A DNA stretch of 64,000 bases from Pristionchus mayeri (Eukaryota; Nematoda; Chromadorea; Rhabditida; Neodiplogasteridae). The position numbers and the translations under genes were made by a program. Under the pieces are notes generated by a model, which did no database searches, was not told the origin of the DNA, and saw only the letters and a list, made by a program, of their open reading frames with translations. Where the stretch lies: positions 15,662,984 to 15,726,983 of the forward strand of contig BTRK01000005.1 of assembly GCA_036245805.1 (NCBI GenBank). Reading direction: 5' to 3'. This document shows, piece by piece, positions 33,501-45,500 of this stretch; positions within the stretch are counted from its first letter, which is position 1, and each line of letters starts with the position of its first letter.

Positions 33501-36500
33501 CTGGATTGGCCCTCCCCCATCAGGCGCTGCTCATCCGCCAATCGGCTCGTGGGCAGTCCTGCGGGGGGGGGGGGGGGGCTCCCTGTATCGTTACTACCTG
33601 AGTGGGTTGCTGCGGAAACGTGTAGGCTGGCTGATACGGGTCTTGATGGGGCATCTGCACTGGCTGTTGAATGTGGAAGGAACGGGATGGTTGGTCAAAC
33701 TGCGGATTCTGAGAATATTGCGGGTAATAACAGTACTGGCTAAATAAAGGCTCTGTTGAGAACTGGTTGGCATTGGAATAGTAATATCTCCGTAACCACC
33801 TAGCTGATGGTCTCCTGAGTAATCCGGGTAAGCCCACGCTGTGCACTCGGACTCATAATGTCCCTCTTCTCCGCAACCATAGCAAGTGATACCTGCTCTG
33901 AAGTTCCGTTGAGGCTCTCCATCCGTATGCTCGACTTGATCATAATCCATTGCATGCTGTGCTCGCATCGTTTTCTGAGCCACACCTGCTCCATGTAACT
34001 GCGAGGCAAAGATAGTTGGGGACTCACCGAGAGCGATCATCGAACTCGCCATGGATTCCATCAGGCTTTCGTACCTCTTCGCGAGACGTAGAGCATCTTC
34101 CAGAGTATCGGGTGCCATTGCCTTCACATGAAAACAGATTTGAGGGGATAAACGATCCAAGAACTCTTCGAGGGCTCTCTCTCTGATTACAGAATCCTTT
34201 TTCCCATGCATTGCTGCCCTAACCAGGCGTTGAAAGCGCGTGTGGAAATTGAGCACAGTCTCTCCCACCTCTTGCTTGCAATTTCTCAATATATGTCTCG
34301 CCAGTGCTTTCTCTTCTGGACACTCAATTAACTCGGTCACCTTCTTCACTACTTCGTCGTAGTCCTCCTTCTGCGTGCTGCTGAGCATATCGACAGCATC
34401 TCTCGCCCTGCAAGACAAATTTCCTATGACGTGAGCGGCCTTTTGCCTAGGCGTGAGCGGCGTTGAAGACATATTGATGATGTCATTAAAGCGCGTCAAC
34501 CAACGCCCCCATTCTTCCTCACCTTGTCCGCTGAAAGGGTGAAGATATCCCCTGCCCTCGCTATACGCGAATGTGCCGAGGACTGCCACAATTGGGACGG
34601 CCATGCCGATCTTCGAAGATCCTGTTCTCATTGCCAGCGATTGGGAAGTGCCCTTGGCCAATTCCTGCGACTCAGGTTCCTTCAGTTTCATTTCACCCAT
34701 TGTCAATGTCTTCTTTGCGTTCTGCGAACCCCTTGTTCTGAGAGCTCCTCCAACAGACGCCGACCTTTCACCAAGCGGTTCAAGGACGGTCCTGCGGAGG
34801 AGACCAACTGGTTTCATCGTCCTAGTGGTGTTGGGAATTTCTCCGACGGACGCCACTGCCTCCCCAATCGAGTTGACAGTGGTTCCGAGGAGAGAGGTCA
34901 TACCTGAGGGCTTCCCGCCTGCTTGGCCGTGAGCTGTGATGTCTTCGTGTGAAGAGTGGTGTAAGTTCATGCGTTTCTGAAATTAGTGAAAATTTAACCG
35001 AAATATGTAGCTAACTGCTAACACTTAAATATACTGGGCACTATCGGAAGTAAGCAAGAGGAGCGAGTGACCATTCCCTATAGACAAATGCGGAACACTA
35101 AAACGCGAGAGCGCAAGTGAGACAGCTTTAGCTCAAGCGCCTCGGCTTTCCTCGACTATCTGGCTGCTTTGCCTCCTAAACTCCGCCTATTTCGTTCTTT
35201 GGATCCTCATTCTTCTGTGCGGAGAAGTATGTTACAGCAAATTCCTAGATATATCCCAAAGTCATGGGGCACTGATAACAAATCTCCGTCTTCTCCAAGA
35301 TCTCTGAGAGCGATAACTGTGATGAAATAGTCTGAAAATACCCGCTCGGTGTGATGAAACGGCACCGTAGCCGCTGAGAGTGAGAGAAATGCTAGAGAGA
35401 CACTAGCCCTGATTCCCTCCTTTTCGAAAAGACGCGGCTTCCTTAGTTGGTAAATGTCACTGCTCAATGCATACGTGTCAGAGAAAAAAAAAATGGATAC
35501 AGAGATTCCGTCCCTTCCCTGCTCATCTATTCAAAAACAGACCCATTCAAAGTAATCACGGGCGAGGAAAGACTTGCGCAATCGTAAACATCCTCTACCT
35601 TAGAACAGACCAGATTCACTTACTACGGATCCACTTATCGCCTCCCAATGCAGCCTTAGTCAGATCAATCGATGTCTCGTCCCTCTTCTCACCTGCAAAC
35701 ACTGCTATCAACTTTTGCGAAGGGTGCTACCTCTCACCGGCCTTCCTGCCAGTGGCACTTCTCCTCGTCTATGTAATACAATAATTGATACTAATCGTCA
35801 AAATCGCCTCACTTCTCCCCATGGACGCCGTTTTCTCGCCAATCGACTCGAGAACGGTTCCAGGGAAGTTTCTCTTTCTCCTTCACTTACCTAGTGATAG
35901 AATAACGTTGTCCGGTTGTCCCTAACCAATTCAGATTTGCACTCTATGTTCTCTTCCCATGAGAACTTTGGCAGAAAGTCCCGATATTTCGTTACACAGG
36001 TTTCTTCACTCTGCCCTATTTGAATGGTGCTCTCTTTCGCTTTCCCTCTTTCTCTCCCTGGGCCCTAATTGAGTAATGGAGTAATTCGAAAAGACGCGAA
36101 ACTAGTAGCTGTCCATAGCTTAACTCATCTTACTTGCTCTTCCCCTACTTGCCTGAGTCGTCCTTCTCGGGTTTGTTCGTTGCGTCCTTCTGAGCTCTTC
36201 AAGCCTTCCTGACACTCACCCTGGTGCCTTGGCTCAGCCATTCCCTGCATCTGCCCTGATACTCTGGCTGCGATCATGATCGATTTACCGGTTTATAGGA
36301 GACACTCGAGCGCAGAAAGGGGATCCAACTGATCGCCACAGACTGTCTCGAGCTCTCAATCTGGCACACACAAAGCATAATATAGACAAAGGCACATATA
36401 CATACGCGCGGAGATTGACTGCGAGGAGACTGGAGACAAAAGCAAAAAAAATCGAGAAGCGGATCAAACATTACTAGGTCGGTGGAAAAAAATGGCATAG

Positions 36501-39500
36501 GAATCCTGAAACCTCAAGGATTTCTCTCTCAGCTAGCCGGGCCCAGCCAAGCCAAGAGAAAAATTACTCGCTGGTACCACTCAGGAATCCCATAGCCCCA
36601 ATGATACGCGATAGGCAATACGCTAGATACAGACATGGAATGGTTTATCATAGGCCAGTCATAATACAATAACAGTCTCCGAGGGACCGGCCGGCTCCCT
36701 CCCTCGCACGGGTCAAATCTGCCTCCTCTCCCCCTCTCGCTTCTCTGCTCGCCGCGTCTCCGTAGCTCCGCCTCCCTGAATCATCGGGATAGCATAGATC
36801 ACACAGATCCCAAGGAGCTTCGCTCCTTGACAATAATGACATGCTCTGTCAGGTGGAGAGTGGACCCACATGCTACTCCATTCGCGCAGCCAGTAATATA
36901 TCAGAGGAACTGTTCGTACAACTTAATCCGACCACGAATTGCGACGCTCTCCAGGTATGTTATCATTTTGCTTCTTGTTGTACGTGTGTATGATCTAGTT
37001 ATCCATACCATTGCTAGTATTGCTATAAGACCTCAGTTATATAATACACTGGAAGGGCTACTTAATAATGTGAATACTCGAGGTCGGCCAGAAGCTTTGC
37101 GTCTCCGAAGCGGAGAGACTGTTCTGCTACGAGCATGTGCCCGTCAGGTATACATGTTGATTGCATAAAAATGAGGCCCTAAACACTACGAAACCTTAAA
37201 CATGGCCTTCGACTATGCTTCCTCATTCAAAGTGGGCAGATTAAATTAGTTGCGATGGAAAATCATGCGTTTTTAATGCATCTGTCTAGACTGGTGCACC
37301 TTCTACAAGGTGTTTAATCGGGGTAACTATTTCAGTGCGGGCGACTCTTGCTGGTCCATCCGAACCGCTCATCAATTGGACGAGCGGGAGTTCATGGAGA
37401 TGAACGACGGCGTAGAATGCGATAAATTAGCCGTGCGTATCGTACCTTTCATTTTCAACGGTACAATAAACAAGCTGAAACGTTTTGAAACTTTCAAAAC
37501 TTTCAATATTCGTTTGGCTTTCCTAGCAAGACGTTGAAAATAAAAGGTACGTATCATCAATGCTGAGTATCATCAATGCTGAATTCTCATGATGTCACAT
37601 TCTCTCTGCTTATGCTGACCATTGTTTGCAGATCGGCCAAAACTTGTGCGTACGTGCAGGCACCGACTTCGAGCAGGCGAATTCGACAGTGGCACCAACA
37701 ACTGCGGAACCCACCCCGGTCTTCGAGTGCCCCGAGGCTGTTACAGTCCGGCCAGGCGACACGTGTCACGGGTAACATATTTCAAACGCTCTTTGACATA
37801 AGTTTAGTAGAAACAATCGTGTTCAAGTAATTCCGAGGTTTTCTAGCATCGCTAACAACATGTGCATTGTTATGCCAACAATATTGTTCAGGTTATCGCA
37901 GCAGTACGGCCTGAACGAAACCGAATTCGCGGAACTGAATAAAGCTGTTGATTGTGCTGCGCTCCAAGTATGTTTGACTTCAGCGCTATTGAGAACAATT
38001 TGGCCCCATCTGTCCTCGTGCACATGCTTCGAGTGTAATATACAAGACCTGCAGACATACATGACACCACTCATCCAGCCTATCACAGGTGGACTCTCCC
38101 GTGTGTGTTTCACGTGAGGGTTGCCAACTTCGGTACGACACGCGTCTCGGTGACTCCTGCCATCGAATCGCCGTCGCTTTCAAGATCACCGTCGACGAGC
38201 TGAAGGAGGCCAACGACGACGTCGAGTGCGAGAGTCTCCAGGCTAGTATATGAATAGGGTTGGCAAAAAGTTAGCATAGCGGTCTCGCTACCTAGTATCC
38301 ATTCGAATTGAGCGATACTTCCATAAAAATAGGTGAATGGAATACTCCCCTATCCTCATTCATGAGGATAGGGGAGTATTCGTGAAAACAATTACTACGC
38401 AATTTCAGGTGGGCCGACGACTTTGTGTGTGGAGGACGTCGCCGACATCAGTCTCCAATCTATCATGCTCGAAGAGGACTCGCGTAGTGGCGGGTATGCT
38501 CTCTTTGCTATTCCACTCGTGACTATCGTCAATTCGCTCAACTGAATAAACGAAAGCAAAAAGAAAGTTCGTCGTATTTTTCATATTTTGAGACAAAACT
38601 GTAAGCTAATAAATATTCTGATCATACGCTTCCTGTGCTGCCTAAGCTAAGTAGATCATCGTCAATCGTCAGGCGATACTTGCTGGTCTCTCTTTATCTC
38701 TCACGGCGTCTCAGTCGACGATCTGAGGATGCTGAATCCACGCATCAACTGTGATCTACTCCAGATCGACAGCGAGCTATGCGTCAGGGCCAACATCATT
38801 CAAGTGAGAATTAGTCTTATTAATGATAACGTCATAATAATCATTAATACTCACTAGAATTGACGAGATAGAGTGAGAAGTGGACATTTATTTCAGCCGT
38901 GCACACACTTCCGAGCAGTAGAAGCTGATGACACTTGCGAGTTCATCGCCGCGGTGGGAGGTGAGTATCAGGGAAGGGGAAGGTGTCGTAAGCCTATTCA
39001 TCTGCGAGTAACGAGTGTCTATTCGAGATTGCATATGCAACCACAACGCCTTTTCAGCACTATTAATAAATATTGTTGCAGAAATCCCGTACGACTACTT
39101 CCTCTCGCTCAATCCCACACTGAATTGTGATCGAATGAATATGTCGGATCAGGTTTGTACAAACCAACTAGGCATGATCATTTCGAAACAATCCACCATC
39201 TTCTTCTCAGGTTTGCATCGGTCGCGGTCCGTACGAGGCCTCGAGGTGTTTGGACAGCTTCAGAGTAATGGGTGCAAAAGAGACTTGCTCATCACTACTG
39301 TCGAAGCTGCGCATTTCCCAGCAGCAACTCGATTCGTTCAACCCGAACCTGAACTGCTCCGGAACGCTCCCGCAATATTCGATGGTGTGCACATCAGCAA
39401 TGGAAACAGAAGATCGTCTAACGATTGCGGATAGACTATTCCAAGCGTTGCGGTAAGTGTTTTCTAGTCAAAAGTTTTAAGTCAATAAGTATTCCTTCTA

Positions 39501-42500
39501 GATAATAGTTTTTTTTTACTTCAGAACAGTTTCGCCGGGATTATTCGAGGCGTTTGAACAATACAAATCACAGCCAACCCAAACCAATACCGCCCGAGTT
39601 TACAATACCCTTCTGCGAGAGATACTACGTGAAGATGTGAGTACAGGAATAGGTCCACTATTTTAAAAAAATCATTCCACATTCCAGGTTGCGCGAATTC
39701 TTGAGGATTTGTCTCTAAATAACAGCCAGGTGCGACTGTTCATGGATTCCGGACTGAAAAGCAAAGCGGAGATGTGCGACAACCTTCGAGACACTGAGAT
39801 TTCGTGAGTTTATTCGCACAAAATGCGCAGTATTGTTCAATTACGTGTTACTGTGGTAGTCTTCGATTCGTACCATTGATAATCCGGATATGAACACAAT
39901 AAAATTTTCAGGAATGGGACAATAACTTGCTTCTGCGAATCTGCCCGCTTGAATGCATACTGCCATGCAATGCTGTACCAGGAATTGGATTCCGATGAAG
40001 GGACAGTGGAAGATGAGAGGTTTTTGCACGATACTTTTCGTGATCAAATGCTAACTATGTAAGGTCAATGCGAAAGAAACTATCAATGTGCGAAGTATCG
40101 GGCAATCTTCCTCTCAACATCGATGATTATTTTTCGGACAAGAATGCGCAGCTTTCAGGATGCTTCGGCGGGTCGTGCGCAGTAGGAACTATGTTTCCTC
40201 TAGCAAGGATTTTGACATATGAGCAGGGCATCATCAAGATTATTGCGTAGATGCGTTTTACTTCCGAGCAAAGTCCGCTATCTTCATACTGTAAAAAGAA
40301 GGCGGCGCTCGGCTTCGTGGAAATATCGTTGTCTGCGGATATTTGCATGCCTTACATCTCCGTCAACGATGGCAAACTCAAGTTTTGCCTGAGCTCCTCT
40401 GAATGTGAACGTGAGATATCATTTCTTGCATGAAAGGGAACCAATTATTGAAACTTTACTTTTTTATTTTCCATTTGCTCACATCTTGCAATCCGAATAA
40501 GACTACATTTTTCTCTCGTTTCAGAAGGAGACTTGTCTGCCAAGGCATACGTTTCTCGACTGACGTCATCTGTAACGGCATCGGCGGGCATCGATTTCTG
40601 TCTTGTCGGATCGACTTTCATGGAAAGAGCAGCTAAGATGATCAGGATGGGTTCGAAGGATGCCAAAAAGACCAGTAAGCCGAATTTTAGCAAATCATCT
40701 TTAGATTATTTTAAGAATGAGAAATAATTAAGATACGGGTGTATGCCTTACCTTGGCGAAGGGAGAGTACACAGCAATCACGGGAAAATTGGATGTGAAC
40801 GCAGAGCTGAATCTTCTCCTGTTTGCGGTAGGTCAAATCAATTTTTCTATCATTTTACGGAAAGAAATAGGTAAAAGGCGGAGCTATCATCAAGGCCCAC
40901 GATTTGCCGGTTTCGGAGATTTGCGACATTGGGGATCTGGAGTGTGAAGACTACTGCCTGTGGAAGTATGGAATGGCTGCATTTTTGTCCATTCTTGATT
41001 CCCACTTTCTACTCCTTTCATACACCTCAATTAGGGAATTCTAGTGCATCCATTTTCCTTTCTTGTACGTTGCTTTATCGCACCTAAACAGGTCGTTTGT
41101 CAAAATAGCAAATACATTTTTCCCCGTAGGTTCTACGGTTGGAAGAATTGGAAGGCGTACGGGTACATCGAAGTGCGGTTGTTCAAACTCTTCTCAGTCT
41201 TCGATGGATTCAAAATAGCAGAAGAGAAGTTCAACGCGCCGAAGAAGGTGAACATGATGCATATCTACATTTTCCATTGGGACGAACATGACTTCAAATA
41301 TTTAAGTAATTATCTGACCCCTATGAAAATATGTTTCCAAGTGGCAAGACAGTGGGGGCAGAGAATGAATGAGTTACTGACTGAGTTCTTGCTATTCAGG
41401 CAGGTTGCAATCCAACGAAGGAAGTGGCCATTCTGTGGGCGGACGAGCGAACGTGCGACGATGACTCCGAAGTCGTGGCGAGATGCCAATCAGGGAATGA
41501 TAAGGTACAGAACATTGAGTTTAGTAGTTGGCACTTACATTTTTGTTCAAGTGAACATTAGACATGTCGAGTGAAAGAAGATACATCGCGATTTGTCAAT
41601 AGATATTATGGCCGTTATGATCGAAATTTACTTTCTTTTTCAGCAAGCAATCGAAGAGTCTTAAGATTCCTTTCCAGATGGACTTCAACCCCGTGGGCAG
41701 GGAGTACAATGGGCTCACCTTCCGCCCGAACATCGTGGGCAACACGCTCTTCTACATCGAGTTCGTCGATGTCAACGGAGAGAAGCTCGGCTTCGGCGTG
41801 GAGGAAAGAGCAAGAACAAAGTGAGTGCTGAAAACATTGCTGCTTGATAGGACTGGTGTCAATGTGCGCATTATTTTCGTTTTTGAGAAAAATCGGAAAT
41901 TTCCCGATGCAATGCATCTTTGAAGGCCAAAAAGGGCAACTTCTACTATGCGGTGCGCAACGACGGAATCTACTACGGTACAAAGCCGGAGGAAGTTAAC
42001 GAGCTGAAGGCCAGCTGGAAACAACCTTGCCGAGCCAAGATAGATGATGGAAACGGGGGTAATGGCGATGTGGACGAACGATCGGAACCCACTGGAGAAT
42101 GCAAGTTCACTCAGTTTGTAACTATGCTTGAATTAATAGCATAATTAATACCTTTGTTTTCGCATTCACTTCGTGCGACTTAACTAGATCCAATTCAGCA
42201 TCACTCCCAGCAGCAGCTTGCGGAAAACGCATCGTCGGATATTACACCGGATGGGGCAAACGAGAGGTATTTGATTGATTGCTGAGTTTCCATAAATATT
42301 AGGTTGGTCATAAAGTTTTGCGCGATTTCGGACCCCAAGTTTGAGTTCGTATATTTTCTTTTGCTCAAATCGCCACGTATTATCCTGATGACGTTATATA
42401 GGGACATGTTCGACCTTTAGAAAAATATAGTTGAAATATTCCAAGTATTTCTACTAAGCGAGAAATCAAGATCTGCGTAACTTTGAATTTTTCAGAAAAA

Positions 42501-45500
42501 AATAAGATTTTATTTAAAGTTGCTGTACTTCGCAGATAAATTTTTAGATGGAGACTCACAAAGTTTATTAAAAAGCACTAGGCGTACACTACCTAGTTTC
42601 AAAAAGAGAGACCTGCCGAATTCTAAATGGGCTTCGTAGAGGTCAATGAAACCCAGGCACTTAGAAAAATAAGATTTCTATCGAGCAAATCACCTGTTTC
42701 GAGTATTGACGCAGGTGACCTCTACCTATGGGCGCTGTAATCAATACTTACATGGTTCTCTATTATATCAATATTTAAGAGCCCAGTTTTCTTTCTCATC
42801 TAAAAACGTGATATTTGTAACTCAATTATTTTGCAAAGAAAACGTTAAAAAACTTGACATGGAGGGTCTTCAAGCACGGCTCACCCTAGAAAAAGTAGCG
42901 ACCTCCACAATATTCCTAAGTAGTGAGTGATAGGGCAAGGGTTGTTCGTTAATTTTAACAGGAAAGTAGCGCCGTTCAAACCACATGTCTAGCACAAAAA
43001 AGCCTAAAGTGTGTATTTCGATGTTCTAAATTGGGCACCTAAAATCCGAAGAACCCAACGAGAGGTATTTGATTGATTGCTGAGTTTCCATAAATATTAG
43101 GTTGGTCATAAAGTTTTGCGCGATTTCGGACCCCAAGTTTGAGTTCGTATATTTTCTTTTGCTCAAATCGCCACGTATTATCCTGATGACGTTATATAGG
43201 GACATGTTCGACCTTTAGAAAAATATAGTTGAAATATTCCAAGTATTTCTACTAAGCGAGAAATCAAGATCTGCGTAACTTTGAATTTTTCAGAAAAAAA
43301 TAAGATTTTATTTAAAGTTGCTGTACTTCGCAGATAAATTTTTAGATGGAGACTCACAAAGTTTATTAAAAAGCACTAGGCGTACACTACCTAGTTTCAA
43401 AAAGAGAGACCTGCCGAATTCTAAATGGGCTTCGTAGAGGTCAATGAAACCCAGGCACTTAGAAAAATAAGATTTCTATCGAGCAAATCACCTGTTTCGA
43501 GTATTGACGCAGGTGACCTCTACCTATGGGCGCTGTAATCAATACTTACATGGTTCTCTATTATATCAATATTTAAGAGCCCAGTTTTCTTTCTCATCTA
43601 AAAACGTGATATTTGTAACTCAATTATTTTGCAAAGAAAACGTTAAAAAACTTGACATGGAGGGTCTTCAAGCACGGCTCACCCTAGAAAAAGTAGCGAC
43701 CTCCACAATATTCCTAAGTAGTGAGTGATAGGGCAAGGGTTGTTCGTTAATTTTAACAGGAAAGTAGCGCCGTTCAAACCACATGTCTAGCACAAAAAAG
43801 CCTAAAGTGTGTATTTCGATGTTCTAAATTGGGCACCTAAAATCCGAAGAACCCAACGAGAGGTATTTGATTGATTGCTGAGTTTCCATAAATATTAGGT
43901 TGGTCATAAAGTTTTGCGCGATTTCGGACCCCAAGTTTGAGTTCGTATATTTTCTTTTGCTCAAATCGCCACGTATTATCCTGATGACGTTATATAGGGA
44001 CATGTTCGACCTTTAGAAAAATATAGTTGAAATATTCCAAGTATTTCTACTAAGCGAGAAATCAAGATCTGCGTAACTTTGAATTTTTCAGAAAAAAATA
44101 AGATTTTATTTAAAGTTGCTGTACTTCGCAGATAAATTTTTAGATGGAGACTCACAAAGTTTATTAAAAAGCACTAGGCGTACACTACCTAGTTTCAAAA
44201 AGAGAGACCTGCCGAATTCTAAATGGGCTTCGTAGAGGTCAATGAAACCCAGGCACTTAGAAAAATAAGATTTCTATCGAGCAAATCACCTGTTTCGAGT
44301 ATTGACGCAGGTGACCTCTACCTATGGGCGCTGTAATCAATACTTACATGGTTCTCTATTATATCAATATTTAAGAGCCCAGTTTTCTTTCTCATCTAAA
44401 AACGTGATATTTGTAACTCAATTATTTTGCAAAGAAAACGTTAAAAAACTTGACATGGAGGGTCTTCAAGCACGGCTCACCCTAGAAAAAGTAGCGACCT
44501 CCACAATATTCCTAAGTAGTGAGTGATAGGGCAAGGGTTGTTCGTTAATTTTAACAGGAAAGTAGCGCCGTTCAAACCACATGTCTAGCACAAAAAAGCC
44601 TAAAGTGTGTATTTCGATGTTCTAAATTGGGCACCTAAAATCCGAAGAACCCAACGAGAGGTATTTGATTGATTGCTGAGTTTCCATAAATATTAGGTTG
44701 GTCATAAAGTTTTGCGCGATTTCGGACCCCAAGTTTGAGTTCGTATATTTTCTTTTCCTCAAATCGCCACGTATTATCCTGATGACGTTATATAGGGACA
44801 TGTTCGACCTTTAGAAAAATATAGTTGAAATATTCCAAGTATTTCTACTAAGCGAGAAATCAAGATCTGCGTAACTTTGAATTTTTCAGAAAAAAATAAG
44901 ATTTTATTTAAAGTTGCTGTACTTCGCAGATAAATTTTTAGATGGAGACTCACAAAGTTTATTAAAAAGCACTAGGCGTACACTACCTAGTTTCAAAAAG
45001 AGAGACCTGCCGAATTCTAAATGGGCTTCGTAGAGGTCAATGAAACCCAGGCACTTAGAAAAATAAGATTTCTATCGAGCAAATCACCTGTTTCGAGTAT
45101 TGACGCAGGTGACCTCTACCTATGGGCGCTGTAATCAATACTTACATGGTTCTCTATTATATCAATATTTAAGAGCCCAGTTTTCTTTCTCATCTAAAAA
45201 CGTGATATTTGTAACTCAATTATTTTGCAAAGAAAACGTTAAAAAACTTGACATGGAGGGTCTTCAAGCACGGCTCACCCTAGAAAAAGTAGCGACCTCC
45301 ACAATATTCCTAAGTAGTGAGTGATAGGGCAAGGGTTGTTCGTTAATTTTAACAGGAAAGTAGCGCCGTTCAAACCACATGTCTAGCACAAAAAAGCCTA
45401 AAGTGTGTATTTCGATGTTCTAAATTGGGCACCTAAAATCCGAAGAACCCAACGAGAGGTATTTGATTGATTGCTGAGTTTCCATAAATATTAGGTTGGT

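Larger units (their letters stand above)
31522..36831 (-). mobile_element. LTR retrotransposon with gag and protease only (no reverse transcriptase found)
   Basis: Direct repeats of about 252 bp (31522-31774 and 36580-36831) flank a 4.8-kb interior coding on the minus strand. The candidate 5-bp target duplication is AATAA (31517-31521 and 36832-36836). Next to the right LTR, 36564-36579 read on the minus strand is TGGTACCAGCGAGTAA, a primer-binding site beginning with the TGG that pairs with the CCA end of a tRNA. Next to the left LTR, a purine-rich AAGATGGGG on the minus strand is a possible polypurine tract. Gag (34970-33594) and a retropepsin (33541-32588) are present. The 800 bp between the protease and the 3' LTR hold no reverse transcriptase or integrase, so the copy must depend on enzymes from elsewhere. 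It is inserted in the intron between chitinase-like exons 30506 and 36853. Confidence 0.85.

Noticed and set aside
38409..38530. Frameshift in the fourth LysM region caused by a GT repeat (TGTGTGTGG)
   Set aside because: The alternative frame looked attractive at first, but the unshifted frame joins the next exon in phase and supplies the Cys and Val expected before GDTCWSL.
40058..40064. Frameshift near 40058 in the unknown region
   Set aside because: A 44-nt intron (40020-40063) with a CTAAC branch-like sequence explains the frame change.
40240..40252. Nonsense codon TAG at 40248 in the unknown region
   Set aside because: A 69-nt intron (40182-40250) with good borders removes it and keeps the phase.
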